Below are positions 23,276-35,773 of a DNA stretch of 64,000 nucleotides, in pieces. The number at the start of each line of letters is the position of its first letter. Position 1 is the first letter of the stretch. The stretch spans positions 75,789,410 through 75,853,409 of the forward strand of contig NC_134839.1 in assembly GCF_965363235.1 (NCBI RefSeq), read 5' to 3'. Below the pieces are notes generated by a model. It was not told the DNA's origin. It ran no database searches and saw only the letters and a program-made list of their open reading frames with translations. The position numbers were made by a program, and so were the translations under genes. The DNA comes from Mytilus galloprovincialis. Lineage: Eukaryota; Mollusca; Bivalvia; Mytilida; Mytilidae.

Positions 23276-25714
23276 CATTATCTGTATATATCCGGCTATA
23301 AATTTTGCGTGTACCTACACTTTTGTGTACTAAAAACTGTCAAGAGTCGTTCATCACAGTGACATGTATACATTTTTTAGTTGCTACTACTCTCTAGCCT
23401 AGACTAGGTCGATATGGTATGAATAGTTCCGTTAAATCAAGAATTTAGCCATATGTCAACAGGCCACAGCTTGAATTATTATTGTAATAACTCAATTATA
23501 TACAGTACAAATATTACACTATGTTACTATCAACTGACTATGGATAATATATAAATCTGTATATATACTAATTTTGAATTATTAATTTTTTTAAATTATT
23601 GTAACTATTATCGACACAACTACATGTATGAGTATACATAATTTTTTATTGTTATTGTTTCTTTGTACAGTCATTGGGTTTTGTTATGTCAATGCTATGT
23701 AGCATTGTGGAACTAATATTTACTTTTTGTTGAGTTGTAGCACAATGTTGGGAAGATCAGTTAGAGACTTTGCTCGGCCACAGAACACGGCCAAGGGTTA
23801 TAACAGTTGGACCAGAGACTTAGACAACAAGGACACGCCAGTTTTTACGATGGGTCACCAGACTGGACTGGATTCACGACTCATCATGCCACTAACTCAA
23901 CTCCTTTGGTCACATACATTTGTACATTGGATCATCATCAGACGTTATTTATGCAAACCCCTAGAGCTCTGCATTAGTATGATCCAATTGAGAATTTATC
24001 AGGTAATCGCCAGATTTACTAGTTAAAAGCAGTATTTACTTTTAAGTTAAACCCCTCATGTACAAAATGTACATGTGATTCCAACATATAACAAACATAT
24101 TTATAAAGATTAAGACAACTTTTTCTAATCTTAAGGGTTAGATTGAAAAGATTTGTGCAACGTTTATATCTCAGTTTCTAAACTTAAAATCCATAAAATA
24201 TTGCTGAATGTGTTACTTTTACAAATTTATATGGCCATAACATGATGGGATGCCGCATCATGTGTTTGAAATAAAAAACATTCGTAAATATGAGGTTAGT
24301 ACAATTATATATAATTGTTATATAAATATATTACATGTGAAACTTTTAAATGTTGTTTGGTATATTATCACATTTTGAATGGAGGACGCTACCGATTTAT
24401 ATAACATTATAATAATTTATCTTGTTTAATAATCTGAATATTAAAAATCAGATATGCATGTACTGCTTGAATACAGATTTTGCAATAAAGTACCACAATT
24501 TAAAGGACAAAATTTATAGAAGTCTATATTTATTGATCACCATTTTAGGACAGACTGCAAATATTTCTGTTTGCCACAAACCCTACCAACCAGTCTTAAG
24601 TGTGTGGGAACTTTTCATTATTATTGTTTTTTTTTTATATATATATATATTAAGGGAAAAAAGGGGCCAAATGGTTTTATCTTGTAACCAACTTTTAAAA
24701 TGAGACTTACAAGTTTTGTGTAATTTAAATTTGTCGTCGCAGTTAAACGGATATATACATGTATGTACATGTAATATTAGCAAATCTAGTACAAACTAAG
24801 TAATTATTTACAGCTTGTCTTGCAGTCTGCTCCACCGTTAAAAATCTTTAGTATTTAGGTGTCGACAATGTTCAGCTTTAATTTATATATATACTAGAAT
24901 GTATTGTAATCTTCATCCTGGGAGATTCTAGGAGTTGCGCAATTTATGAGGAACTTTTCATTTGCATAAAATCATTGGCCCTACTGGTTGCTTGGCAACA
25001 GTTGATTCTAAATTATGGTTGTTATTTATTAATGAAAATTATAGTACAGGTTGAATTTCAGTTAGCATGAACGCTGGGACTATTTGAAATGTTATGCTTT
25101 TAATTATGAGGGTATCTAGATGTTGTTAAGCACTTGTTTGTGTTTTTTTTTTTTTTTTTGTGTAACACAGGTCATCCTTTATAACTTTTGGATGTCCTAA
25201 CAGGTAACTTTAACCATGTTTACTTTGCATAATCTAGGCCTTCTTGTGATATCCAAGTTCAAATCACCTAGTCCTTTAATGGAAATAAGTGTTTTTTTGG
25301 GCAACCTGGTTCAAACCCAAGCCGAGAGAGAGAAAGAGTGGTTGCTGCTGTTATGCTAAATGTTTGTTTCTGCTTACATGGATTTAGACTCTAGTATAGG
25401 GTTCTCAAAGTCATTCTTTTAATTTCCGTTTGCCTGAGTTGATCCAGTTATTCTTGCTTTGTATTTATGGGCGTTTACATTATAAGAATTTTACAACAGA
25501 CAAATGTCAGCATTTACCTCAAAAACTAACGAAACATAAAAGCAAACTTATATAAAGTAGGGATACTGTTGCCTGCATATATACGGCTTATTTTGGCTTC
25601 AATATTGATTCACTTGCACATCTTTGCATCGGACTAAAACTCCTTTATTTTTAAACCAGTTGCAGGTATGATAAGAGTTATGTTTCTCTAATATATTTTA
25701 TGATGATATGATAT

Positions 25715-26520
25715 TAAACCCCCATGACGGGATGGTGCTAGATATTTCGTATATTGAAGACATAGTTTTTCGAACAGTTAAATTGAGGTCTGGAGCTGGC
25801 ATGTCGGTAACTGTTAGTAGTCCGTTGTTGATTTATGTAATATCGTCATTTTCAATTTTTGTTTGGTTTGATTTGTTACCTATTCTGATATTTGACTCTG
25901 ACTTCATAGGCGGATCCGGGGGGGGGGGGGGCCTGGGCCCCCCCTTTTGTGGGAAAAATTTGGTTGATTATATAGGGAATCATTGAAGCATGACTGGAGC
26001 GGGCCTCCCCTTAGGTCAGTCAGCGGGCCCCCTTAGGAAAAGTTCTGGATCCGCCACTGGACTTCTTTAAACTGTGTGATTTTTACTGTGCATATTGCTG
26101 TGTGTTTGTTTCTTCTTCATTTGGTTGAGATTTTAAAAACTTGTTTAACCCCTTGGCATTTTAGTATCTGTTCCAAGTCTGGGGCCTCTGGCCTATGTAA
26201 GTTTGGTATGAACTTTTATTTTAGATTAGAGTTTAGTATGACATTCATTATCACTGATCTGGTACAAATTTTGCATTATGGCTGAAGCCATTTCTGGTTT
26301 TTAGAGGGATTGCTTCAGATGCTTGGTCCCAACTGCAGATGTTTATCCTGCTATTACCCCAAGTGAATTTATTACTGTTATTTCAGACCTTTTGTAACCG
26401 TTTATTTGTAAGTTCCACACCACCCAGTACATACAGATGTATCAGAGAGGACAGTCTTTCCTTTTTTTCATGAGTTCGGTTCTCTAGTTGATTTATTGAA
26501 TACATTTCCTATCTCTTTAT
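25715..26520 (+). repeat. Long family B copy, interrupted by a MITE
   Basis: Begins near 'ttaaacccccatgacgggat', passes 'ggtctggagctggcatgtcg' and 'caagtctggggcctctggcc', and ends in a degenerate 3' region. It is the longest family B copy here. It is interrupted at 25905-26059 by a MITE; removing that and one GACTT restores the sequence order seen at 19.4 kb. Confidence 0.65.
25905..26059. mobile_element. 155-bp MITE with 5-bp target duplication
   Basis: Ends CATAGGCGGATCC and GGATCCGCCACTG form an imperfect TIR, flanked by GACTT at 25900-25904 and 26060-26064. Inside are runs of G and C. It belongs to the same kind of element as 44429-44589 and shares the CAGTGGCG-type end and 5-bp duplication with 42982-45669. 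Confidence 0.8.
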
Positions 26521-27599
26521 GAATGGTTAAGGTATTGTTTACTTGTACATTTTGTATCTCTCTCAACAAAAATTGTGACATTACTAATTTACTAGGATTG
26601 GATATTTTTTTCGTAATTTAATGATGTGTCAAAATTGAGGTTTGAGTTTTTAAGAAGGTATTAAACACTCCAGGCCTTTACATTTACCACAACCAGAGTC
26701 ATGCTGAAGTCTAGCAATATTTTCTTATCTTGTGTTGGTTATACTTGGTATGAATTCAGTGTATTTGAAGCTGTCCTTTCAATTGTTTTTGGACGATTAT
26801 TAAAAGGGTTGGAGATCCAATACTGACACTTAATACAGGGTTTTACAGAGAATGATTATTTTTCTTGATTTATTATGCTTTAAATTGTATTCGTATTACT
26901 ATGTAACTATACATGTACTTCCATGTAGCTATTTGCCGTACAAGATTTGTAGGAGATCCTTTAGCTTTAATGTTTGATGTTTGAATAGTAAAATCCTCAA
27001 TAGTAAGTATGTTTTTGCAGCAGACTGACATCCTCCAGATGGGGTTGACTTAGGTCTAGCCACAGAAATGCATTTTTGTGGTGGCATATTTGTCGCATGT
27101 TAAAAAGTTAACTCAGAATATATAATGAAACTATAAGGATCCAACATATTTTTAATTAACTTGTAGCAGGTAATGACACAAGTAGTTCTAGAGTGGGTCT
27201 TTGCACAATGAGATGAAGAACATGATCAGATGGATTGTGAGATTCATCATTCTTAAGTAAGGATGGTCTCAAATTTGACCAATGCAAACATGGACGGTGC
27301 TGCTATAGAATTTACAACTATTTATTGCCTTTATAATTAGCTGTCAGGGTTGCTACATAAAATATTATAATTTTCGATCAGACCAGAAATTTTTCAACTG
27401 GATGTTTTTCACTTGTCACCCTTAACCTGCTTATGAAATGAATTCTTAAACATCTTTAATATTATTTGTTGATATACTATAATATACTATATTTTATGAT
27501 ATACAAATACAATCAACTATCTTATGGTTTGCTGTAGTTTTGGTAAGTATTTTTATCTGTGTAGGTAAATATGTTTTGAACAGTTGTTCACAAAACATC

Positions 27600-27852
27600 A
27601 TCTAGATTATTTAACATATATATGTACCAAGTTGTACTTTAAATAAAATATCTATCTATCTAGAATATTGATCATGTATATGTACCAAGTTGTACGTTAA
27701 ATAAAATATCTATCTATCTATCTAGATTATTTACTATATATATATGTACCAAGTTGTACGTTAAATAAAATATCTATCTATCTATCTAGATTATTTAATA
27801 TATATATGTACCAAGTTGTACGTTAAATAAAAATATCTATCTATCTATCTGT
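27600..27852. repeat. About 60-bp tandem repeat with TATC microsatellite
   Basis: Four copies of a unit containing 'atgtaccaagttgtacgtta', 'aataaaatatc' and a (TATC)n run, ending 'tagattattta'. Copies differ in the number of TATC units. It lies inside the long Helitron-like copy, next to its right terminal region, which also holds TATC and TA microsatellites. Confidence 0.8.
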
Positions 27853-28177
27853 AGTTATCTCATATCTGGTTCACAGCTTTGCAGCGAACCGCCCTTTTTA
27901 TGGCGGTTGACAGAGTCTCTGTTTTCCTCCGTCAATGTGGCAGAATTCGCTGCATAGAATCTTAATGTTAACTATGAAATTTTAGGTTTTTGGATAATAC
28001 AGACTACACTTGTGTATCCCACGGTGTTTTCTAAATTTAAAGCACCAGTGTATCCCACGGTGCATCTTTACATTTTCATATATATCTATCTATCTATCTA
28101 TCTGGTTGCCATATTATCTTCGGGTAACCGACCATAGATCTATCTACATATACATATAAATCTATGGTCTATCTATC

Positions 28178-28211
<34 letters not shown>

Positions 28212-28303
28212 TATATGAATCTATCATATTATGAATAAAAGCTGTGGCCAGATATCGCCAAACCATATATGTATTTTGTTTTAATGGCACCATCTGAGAT
28301 AAT

Positions 28304-29002
28304 GGAATTTAAGTTAATAGACTTAAATTCAGTTATCGCTGGGGCCACTCACGGATTGTGTTTCATGTTTTAGATTTACCCAACATGAGTGACGTTATAT
28401 TCTGTGACGTCATTTAGTCCTTTTTAGAATTTCATCGCAGCAAGCAAGCTGTTTAAATTTCGTAAGCGGTAAACTTGAAAACCCGCCCTCCCACTCCTTT
28501 TTATTGTACAAGATACTGCTCTTTTGTATTTATTTTTCAGGTTTGTGTCGGTGGCAGTGGTGATACAGATTTGACTGATGATGTTAACTTGTTTGCTGTT
28601 GAGAAAAGTGACTTATTTGAACTTTGAGCATCATAAATATATTCCCGTAAATGGCAGAATTCGCTGCATAGAATCTTAATGTTAACTATGAAATTTTAGG
28701 TTTTTGGATAATACAGACTACACTTGTGTATCCCACGGTGTTTTCTAAATTTAAAGCACCAGTGTATCCCACGGTGCATCTTTACATTTTCATATATATC
28801 TATCTATCTATCTATCTGGTTGCCATATTATCTTCGGGTAACCGACCATAGATCTATCTACATATACATATAAATCTATGGTCTATCTATCTATATATAT
28901 ATATATATTATATATTATATGAATCTATCATATTATGAATAAAAGCTGTGGCCAGATATCGCCAAACCATATATGTATTTTGTTTTAATGGCACCATCTG
29001 AG
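28304..29002 (-). mobile_element. Helitron-like element, short copy in tandem
   Basis: Shares both termini with the 6.2-kb element to its left (28304-28481 equals 22093-22270; 28652-29002 equals 27938-28298 apart from microsatellite length) and is joined to it through a single ATAAT. Between the shared ends are only about 170 private bases, which hold an exon-like fragment at 28541-28627. The outer right flank is ATAAT (29003-29007). Near-identity of the shared ends suggests that the tandem arose recently. Confidence 0.6.
28541..28627 (+). pseudogene. Terminal-exon-like fragment carried by the short Helitron-like copy
   Basis: A strong acceptor (TTTATTTTTCAG, ending 28540) is followed by 29 codons open in the frame starting VCVGGSGDTDLTDDVN and ending SDLFEL with a TGA at 28625-28627. 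The acidic, non-repetitive peptide and its junction look like the last exon of a cellular gene, captured by the element or belonging to an unseen plus-strand host gene. I do not recognise the protein. Confidence 0.4.
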
Positions 29003-29007
29003 ATAAT

Positions 29008-29408
29008 TAACCAAACGGTTGCGCTGTAGCATCCTGAAACTTATTCATAAAATAGCTGACTTTCTCTCGATACATTTGTTTGCCTAATGTCATCACTTGT
29101 TGCTTATCTATAGGACAATTAAACATAACTAAATAATGACAGTTTCAATTCTGAGTATGATCCTTGCTGTAATACAAATTTTGGTTAAGAACTACTACGG
29201 ATACATTCCTGTTGTGTCTCCTCCAGTACACAGATCGCGGTTATTCTCGGGTCTAAGGCTGCAGTAGACATCAGATCGTCCAAAATATTCAAGTTTTGTT
29301 CTGACGGGTCAAGAAAGTATCATTTTCCAAATCGACTGAATTGTACTCCTAGAAGAACTCGTTTTTTTTTCATTTCCTCATACAAACAAAGGCTGCCATC
29401 TACGAAAC
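29008..29408 (-). pseudogene. P-loop ATPase relic, middle segment (piece 2 of 3)
   Basis: The minus strand from 29408 downward reads, with several stops and frame changes, RWQPLF at the edge of the foldback insertion, then EQNLNILDDLMSTAALDPR (29300-29240; LNILDDLM is a Walker B-like strand with paired Asp). Then come a stretch matching a helical region and ATAxPFG-type sequence at about 29030-29010, where the next insertion begins. Piece 1 is at 40294-40713 and piece 3 at 21817-22092. Multiple stops mean that it was dead or has decayed since. Confidence 0.65.
29401..29408. repeat. 8-bp target-site duplication, left copy
   Basis: TACGAAAC immediately outside the left end of the foldback element; identical to 40294-40301. 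Confidence 0.9.
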
Positions 29409-29729
29409 GGCTATTGGTACTTTACGGAACGGAACGGAACGGAACGGAACGGAATTTCATTTAAGGTATCCAAAGGGGGCATTTATCAAAATTTCGAAAA
29501 ATCTTTAAAACAAAACAAACTTTAGAATTTCTGTGTTTTACGGTTTTCCATATACAAATAACACAAATGTATACTTAATCTCATCTTCACAGGTGAAATG
29601 TGTAATAATGTATAACATCGGGAAATATTCTGTAGATGAATATGTCGGATTGTTCTGATAAATTATCATGAAATTAACGCATTTGCAAGTCATGCATTAT
29701 GATATCTAGACTGACCTCACGTCGTCCTT

Positions 29730-32700
29730 GATTAGAGACAGTGATCAAAATGAATCTGATTTAAACTTTTTAATTTATTTTTCCGTTCCGTTCCGTTCCG
29801 CAAAGTACCAATTGCTCTGAGGAATTGGTATTTAACGGAAAAAACGGAAACAGACATCTTTAATGTAATTAAAGCAGTATGATAAAAAAAATTGTCTGAC
29901 ACCTCTTTTTGCATGAGTGGTATGTGTTTTAGATAGCATTTTCGACTTGATCAATAATAAAAAAATTAACACAAAGGCAGGTTACACAAACAGTCTTTCT
30001 CCTTCCATCGGTAATTATATTTTAAAAAAGGGGCATTCAACAGCCCGTTCCGACGATGATTAGAGACAGTGATCCAGTTGAATCTGATGTAAACTTTTTA
30101 ATTTATTTTTCCGTTCCGTTCCGTTCCGCAAAGTACCAATTGCTCTGAGGAATTGGTATTTAACGGAAAAAACGGAAACAGACATCTTTAATGTAATTAA
30201 AGCAGTATGATAAAAAAAAATTGTCTGACACCTCTTTTTGCATGAGTGGTATGTGTTTTAGATAGCATTTTCGACTTGATCAATAATAAAAAATTTAACA
30301 CAAAGGCAGGTTACACAAAAAGTCTTTCTCCTTCCATCGGTAATTATATTTTAAAAAAGAGGCCTTCAACAGCCCGTTCCGACGATGATTAGAGACAGTG
30401 ATCAAGTTGAATCTGATGTAAACTTTTTAATTTATTTTTCCGTTCCGTTCCGTTCCGCAAAGTACCAATTGCTCTGAGGAATTGGTATTTAACGGAAAAA
30501 ACGGAAACAGACATCTTTAATGTAATTAAAGCAGTATGATAAAAAAAAAAATTGTCTGACACCTCTTTTTGCATGAGTGGTATGTGTTTTAGATAGCATT
30601 TTCGACTTGATCAATAATAAAAAATTTAACACAAAGGCAGGTTACACAAAAAGTCTTTCTCCTTCCATCGGTAATTATATTTTAAAAAAGGGGCCTTCAA
30701 CAGCCCGTTGAGACAGTGATCCAGTTGAATCTGATGTAAACTTTTTAATTTATTTTTCCGTTCCGTTCCGTTCCGCAAAGTACCAATTGCTCTGAGGAAT
30801 TGGTATTTAACGGAAAAAACGGAAACAGACATCTTTAATGTAATTAAAGCAGTATGATAAAAAAAAAATGTCTGACACCTCTTTTTGCATGAGTGGTATG
30901 TGTTTTAGATAGCATTTTCGACTTGATCAAAAATAAAAAATTTAACACAAAGGCAGGTTACACAAAAAGTCTTTCTCCTTCCATCGGTAATTATATTTTA
31001 AAAAAGAGGCCTTCAACAGCCCGTTCCGACGATGATTAGAGACAGTGATCAAGTTGAATCTGATGTAAACTTTTTAATTTATTTTTCCGTTCCGTTCCGT
31101 TCCGCAAAGTACCAATTGCTCTGAGGAATTGGTATTTAACGGAAAAAACGGAAACAGACATCTTTAATGTAATTAAAGCAGTATGATAAAAAAAAAATTG
31201 TCTGACACCTCTTTTTGCATGAGTGGTATGTGTTTTAGATAGCATTTTCGACTTGATCAAAAATAAAAAATTTAACACAAAGGCAGGTTACACAAAAAGT
31301 CTTTCTCCTTCCATCGGTAATTATATTTTAAAAAAGAGGCCTTCAACAGCCCGTTCCGACGATGATTAGAGACAGTGATCAAGTTGAATCTGATGTAAAC
31401 TTTTTAATTTATTTTTCCGTTCCGTTCCGTTCCGCAAAGTACCAATTGCTCTGAGGAATTGGTATTTAACGGAAAAAACGGAAACAGACATCTTTAATGT
31501 AATTAAAGCAGTATGATAAAAAAAATTGTCTGACACCTCTTTTTGCATGAGTAGTATGTGTTTTAGATAGCATTTTCGACTTGATCAATAATAAAAAATT
31601 TAACACAAAGGCAGGTTACACAAAAAGTCTTTCTCCTTCCATCGGTAATTATATTTTAAAAAAGAGGCCTTCAACAGCCCGTTCCGACGATGATTAGAGA
31701 CAGTGATCAAGTTGAATCTGATGTAAACTTTTTAATTTATTTTTCCGTTCCGTTCCGTTCCGCAAAGTACCAATTGCTCTGAGGAATTGGTATTTAACGG
31801 AAAAAACGGAAACAGACATCTTTAATGTAATTAAAGCAGTATGATAAAAAAAAAATTGTCTGACACCTCTTTTTGCATGAGTGGTATGTGTTTTAGATAG
31901 CATTTTCGACTTGATCAATAATAAAAAATTTAACACAAAGGCAGGTTACACAAAAAGTCTTTCTCCTTCCATCGGTAATTATATTTTAAAAAAGGGGCCT
32001 TCAACAGCCCGTTGAGACAGTGATCCAGTTGAATCTGATGTAAACTTTTTAATTTATTTTTCCGTTCCGTTCCGTTCCGCAAAGTACCAATTGCTCTGAG
32101 GAATTGGTATTTAACGGAAAAAACGGAAACAGACATCTTTAATGTAATTAAAGCAGTATGATAAAAAAAAATGTCTGACACCTCTTTTTGCATGAGTGGT
32201 ATGTGTTTTAGATAGCATTTTCGACTTGATCAAAAATAAAAAATTTAACACAAAGGCAGGTTACACAAAAAGTCTTTCTCCTTCCATCGGTAATTATATT
32301 TTAAAAAAGAGGCCTTCAACAGCCCGTTCCGACGATGATTAGAGACGGTGATCAAGTTGAATCTGATGTAAACTTTTTAATTTATTTTTCCGTTCCGTTC
32401 CGTTCCGCAAAGTACCAATTGCTCTGAGGAATTGGTATTTAACGGAAAAAACGGAAACAGACATCTTTAATGTAATTAAAGCAGTATGATAAAAAAAAAA
32501 TTGTCTGACACCTCTTTTTACATGAGTGGTATGTGTTTTAGATAGCATTTTCGACTTGATCAAAAATAAAAAATTTAACACAAAGGCAGGTTACACAAAA
32601 AGTCTTTCTCCTTCCATCGGTAATTATATTTTAAAAAAGAGGCCTTCAACAGCCCGTTCCGACGATGATTAGAGACAGTGATCAAGTTGAATCTGATGTA

Positions 32701-33880
32701 AACTTTTTAATTTATTTTTCCGTTCCGTTCCGTTCCGCAAAGTACCAATTGCTCTGAGGAATTGGTATTTAACGGAAAAAACGGAAACAGACATCTTTAA
32801 TGTAATTAAAGCAGTATGATAAAAAAAATTGTCTGACACCTCTTTTTGCATGAGTAGTATGTGTTTTAGATAGCATTTTCGACTTGATCAATAATAAAAA
32901 ATTTAACACAAAGGCAGGTTACACAAAAAGTCTTTCTCCTTCCATCGGTAATTATATTTTAAAAAAGAGGCCTTCAACAGCCCGTTCCGACGATGATTAG
33001 AGACAGTGATCAAGTTGAATCTGATGTAAACTTTTTAATTTATTTTTCCGTTCCGTTCCGTTCCGCAAAGTACCAATTGCTCTGAGGAATTGGTATTTAA
33101 CGGAAAAAACGGAAACAGACATCTTTAATGTAATTAAAGCAGTATGATAAAAAAAAATTGTCTGACACCTCTTTTTGCACGAGTGGTATGTGTTTTAGAT
33201 AGCATTTTCGACTTGATCAATAATAAAAAATTTAACACAAAGGCAGGTTACACAAAAAGTCTTTCTCCTTCCATCGGTAATTATATTTTAAAAAAGAGGC
33301 CTTCAACAGCCCGTTCCGACGATGATTAGAGACAGTGATCAAGTTGAATCTGATGTAAACTTTTTAATTTATTTTTCCGTTCCGTTCCGTTCCGCAAAGT
33401 ACCAATTGCTCTGAGGAATTGGTATTTAACGGAAAAAACGGAAACAGACATCTTTAATGTAATTAAAGCAGTATGATAACAAAAAATTGTCTGACACCTC
33501 TTTTTGCGTGAGTGGTATGTGTTTTAGATAGCATTTTCGACTTGATCAATAATAAAAAATTTAAGGCAGGTTACACAAAAAGTCTTTCTCCTTCCATCGG
33601 TAATTATATTTTAAAAAAGGGGCCTTCAACAGCCCGTTCCGACGATGATTAGAGATAGTGATCCAGTTGAATCTGATGTAAACTTTTTAATTTATTTTTC
33701 CGTTCCGTTCCGTTCCGCAAAGTACCAATTGCTCTGAGGAATTGGTATTTAACGGAAAAAACGGAAACAGACATCTTTAATGTAATTAAAGCAGTATGAT
33801 AAAAACAAGTCAGACCCTTCTTTTTTGAATGAGTGGTAAGTGTTTTAGATAGCATTCCGACTTGATCAATATTTAAATAA
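29730..33880 (-). repeat. About 328-bp tandem array, left arm (13 monomers)
   Basis: Monomers begin ('gattagagacagtgatc') at about 29730, 30058, 30387, 30707, 31034, 31364, 31692, 32010, 32337, 32667, 32995, 33324 and 33647. Two (30707, 32010) share the same small deletion at their start, and neighbouring units repeat in pairs or blocks, so the array grew by block duplication. Each unit has a short minus-strand frame of 60-87 codons; it is conserved only because the DNA is, and contains frame-changing A-run lengths, so I do not call genes. The last unit decays into private sequence after about 33800. Confidence 0.9.
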
Positions 33881-34009
33881 ACAGCTGCGCCATGAGCGCA
33901 TGATACGCCCGTCGTCTTGTGAAAAAACATAAAAATCTTTTTTGAATAACACAGGGTTGTACAGGATGTCATGCTTAGTATATCCTGACTCATTCCTTAT
34001 TCCCGCTCA

Positions 34010-34505
34010 ATAGGAAGATTGTACAAGATGTATTTGGAAACCCGACGCAACATTAGCCTGTTAAGTTTTAAGCAATAGAGATACAGCGCAACATGTGAAA
34101 AACACCTCTTTTTTTTACAATAAACTCAGTAACTCGAAAATATAAAAATGAATCATCACCAAAAAGTATACAGATCTTTAGATTAATATAACTAAGAAGT
34201 ATTTAAAGTTTTAAGCCATAATCAAGAATCGTTTTTGAGATACGGTGCGACATGTGAAAAAAACACACCCCTGTTTTAGTTACAAAGTGCCGTAACTCAA
34301 AAAGTTGTAATCTTATTTTCACAAAAAAGTATACAGATCATTTTACCATCATAAGAAACAACTATGTTAAGTTTCATGAAATTTGGATAAGTCGTTCTCA
34401 AGTTACGGTGCGACATGTTTACACCGGACAGACGGACGGACGGACGGACGGACACTGGACATTTGTATACCATAATACGTCCCGTCAAATTTGACGGACG
34501 TATAA
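34010..34505. repeat. GACG-minisatellite repeat ending in a hairpin
   Basis: Two diverged internal repeats ('acggtgcgacatgt') are followed by (GACG)n at about 34427-34452 and a strong hairpin at 34476-34502 (TACGTCCCGTCAAA with TTTGACGGACGTA, one bulged C) just before TATAAAAAA. The same end plan, trinucleotide or tetranucleotide run then TACG..CGTATAAAA hairpin, recurs in repeats at 43.96, 53.22, 54.46 and 60.78 kb. Confidence 0.6.
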
Positions 34506-34509
34506 AAAA

Positions 34510-34860
34510 TAACACAAAGACAGGTTAGACAAAAGGTCTTTCTACTTCCATTGGTAATTATAAATTAAAAAAGGGGCCTTCCGAAGATGATTAGAAACAG
34601 TGATCAAGTTGAATCTGATTTCCGTTCCGTTCCGCAAAATACCAATTGCTATCATTTTCTGTAAAATGGTCCACTTACACGTTTTCAATTTCCGGATGTA
34701 CTCACTCATATTCGCGCTATGACAAAAGGGTTCAATCGTCCCAAGATACATAGTTTCGTCCCTGGATTTGTTCGCAACCTTTGTTAAAAATATTGATAAT
34801 TGTTGAATGGAAGATTTCTTAAAAAAAATCCGGGAGCTCATCAGGTAACGCCTGCCTAAT
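34510..34860 (-). repeat. Diverged outlying monomer of the foldback array
   Basis: Shares 'acaggttagacaaaaggtct', the 'ttccgttccgttccgcaaaa' block and 'taccaattgct' with the 328-bp monomers but is much more diverged. It is an older unit left in the central region. Confidence 0.6.
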
Positions 34861-35338
34861 ATCAATTACAAGATAGGCTGTGTCAATGTGCCATTTAGAG
34901 CCGTAGGCTGTGTCAATGTGCCATCTAGCACACATGTTGGGTCAAGTAGAATATATGGATTGTAGTTCAATTGGAAGAATAGAGTAGTAAATCAGTTAAT
35001 GTGTACATAAGTCGGTTATGTTGACAGGTCGACAGATTGCAAATTTGACAGATTGACAAGTCGAAAGGATTACAGGTTGACAGGTCGACAATTTGAAAGC
35101 TCCATTGGTTTAATTTTACAGAATGTTTTTTTTTTCCCAACTGCCAGCTGATTGATATTAAGTTGACGTTAATTTCACCTCCAAAAGTCGCCATATGAAC
35201 AATTCAACATTATGATATACAAAAACTGTTTAAACAGTGTTGAAGTCTGCGCCAACGTGCCATCTAGCCGTAGGCTGTGTCAAAGATTGATCTAGCACTG
35301 TAGGCCGAGTCAATGAGTGACCTCGTGTGCCGTATGGT

Positions 35339-35405
35339 TAGGGTATGGGTAAGGTTAAGGGTTAGGGTGATTTGAAGAGTTAGGGACAGTGTTAGGGTTC
35401 GGGTA
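35339..35405 (+). repeat. Degenerate TTAGGG-like interstitial repeat
   Basis: 'ttagggtatgggtaaggtta' followed by 'agggttagggtga' and scattered TTAGGG up to about 35405. It resembles the metazoan telomere repeat but is too short and imperfect to be more than an interstitial or chance tract. Confidence 0.4.
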
Positions 35406-35773
35406 TAATGCTATTGTTCTTCCTTTTAAATTGTCAACCATAGTAGTACATTTTGTAGTTTCAATTGCTAAAAAAGTAAGTAAATACTGTGAAAAATATA
35501 TTTTTCCTGATTCAAAGTAAGTCGTTATACGCTATATTTGATAACACTTTTACCTATTCGAATTTACAACCAGATACGAATGATATTTAAAAAGTTATCC
35601 CTTAATATGTGCTATGACTAGTATTTTTGTCATACTTGTATCTACATGGTGTGGTTTTCATTTCTACTATTATAATATAATTTTTAATATTATTCCTAAT
35701 CAACCACATTTTTATATTTCTAAAAACTATATTAGTTTAGAATATGCATAAGATATTTGCCACTGGAAGATAA

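Larger units (their letters stand above)
22093..28298 (-). mobile_element. Helitron-like element, long copy
   Basis: Bounded by ATAAT at 22088-22092 and 28299-28303. The left 178 bases (22093-22270) and the right about 361 bases (27938-28298) are repeated as the two ends of the neighbouring short copy (28304-28481 and 28652-29002), so these are element termini. Next to the left end is a perfect hairpin: GAATTTAAGT, loop TAATAG, ACTTAAATTC (22094-22119). Read on the minus strand, the element starts TCTCAGATGG, ends with a hairpin a few bases before the terminus, lacks inverted repeats and sits head-to-tail with a second copy. This suggests rolling-circle (Helitron/Helentron) transposition, although the 3' end is not the canonical CTRR. 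No Rep/helicase is seen, so it is non-autonomous. It holds nested family B copies and a 99-codon exon-like frame at 23727-24023 that I do not recognise. Confidence 0.6.

Noticed and set aside
29732..33993. Repeated 60-114-codon frames, one per monomer, also on the right arm
   Set aside because: Conserved only because the monomer DNA is conserved; A-run length changes shift the upstream part and there is no recognisable protein.
34297..34515. Minus-strand frame with PSVRPSVRLSG
   Set aside because: Translation of the GACG minisatellite in a dispersed repeat.
34830..34860. Minus-strand CTGATGAG near 34838
   Set aside because: No helix II hairpin followed by GAAA; chance match.
35339..35405. 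Telomere end or telomeric insertion
   Set aside because: Only a few imperfect TTAGGG units inside a transposon; too short to be telomeric function.
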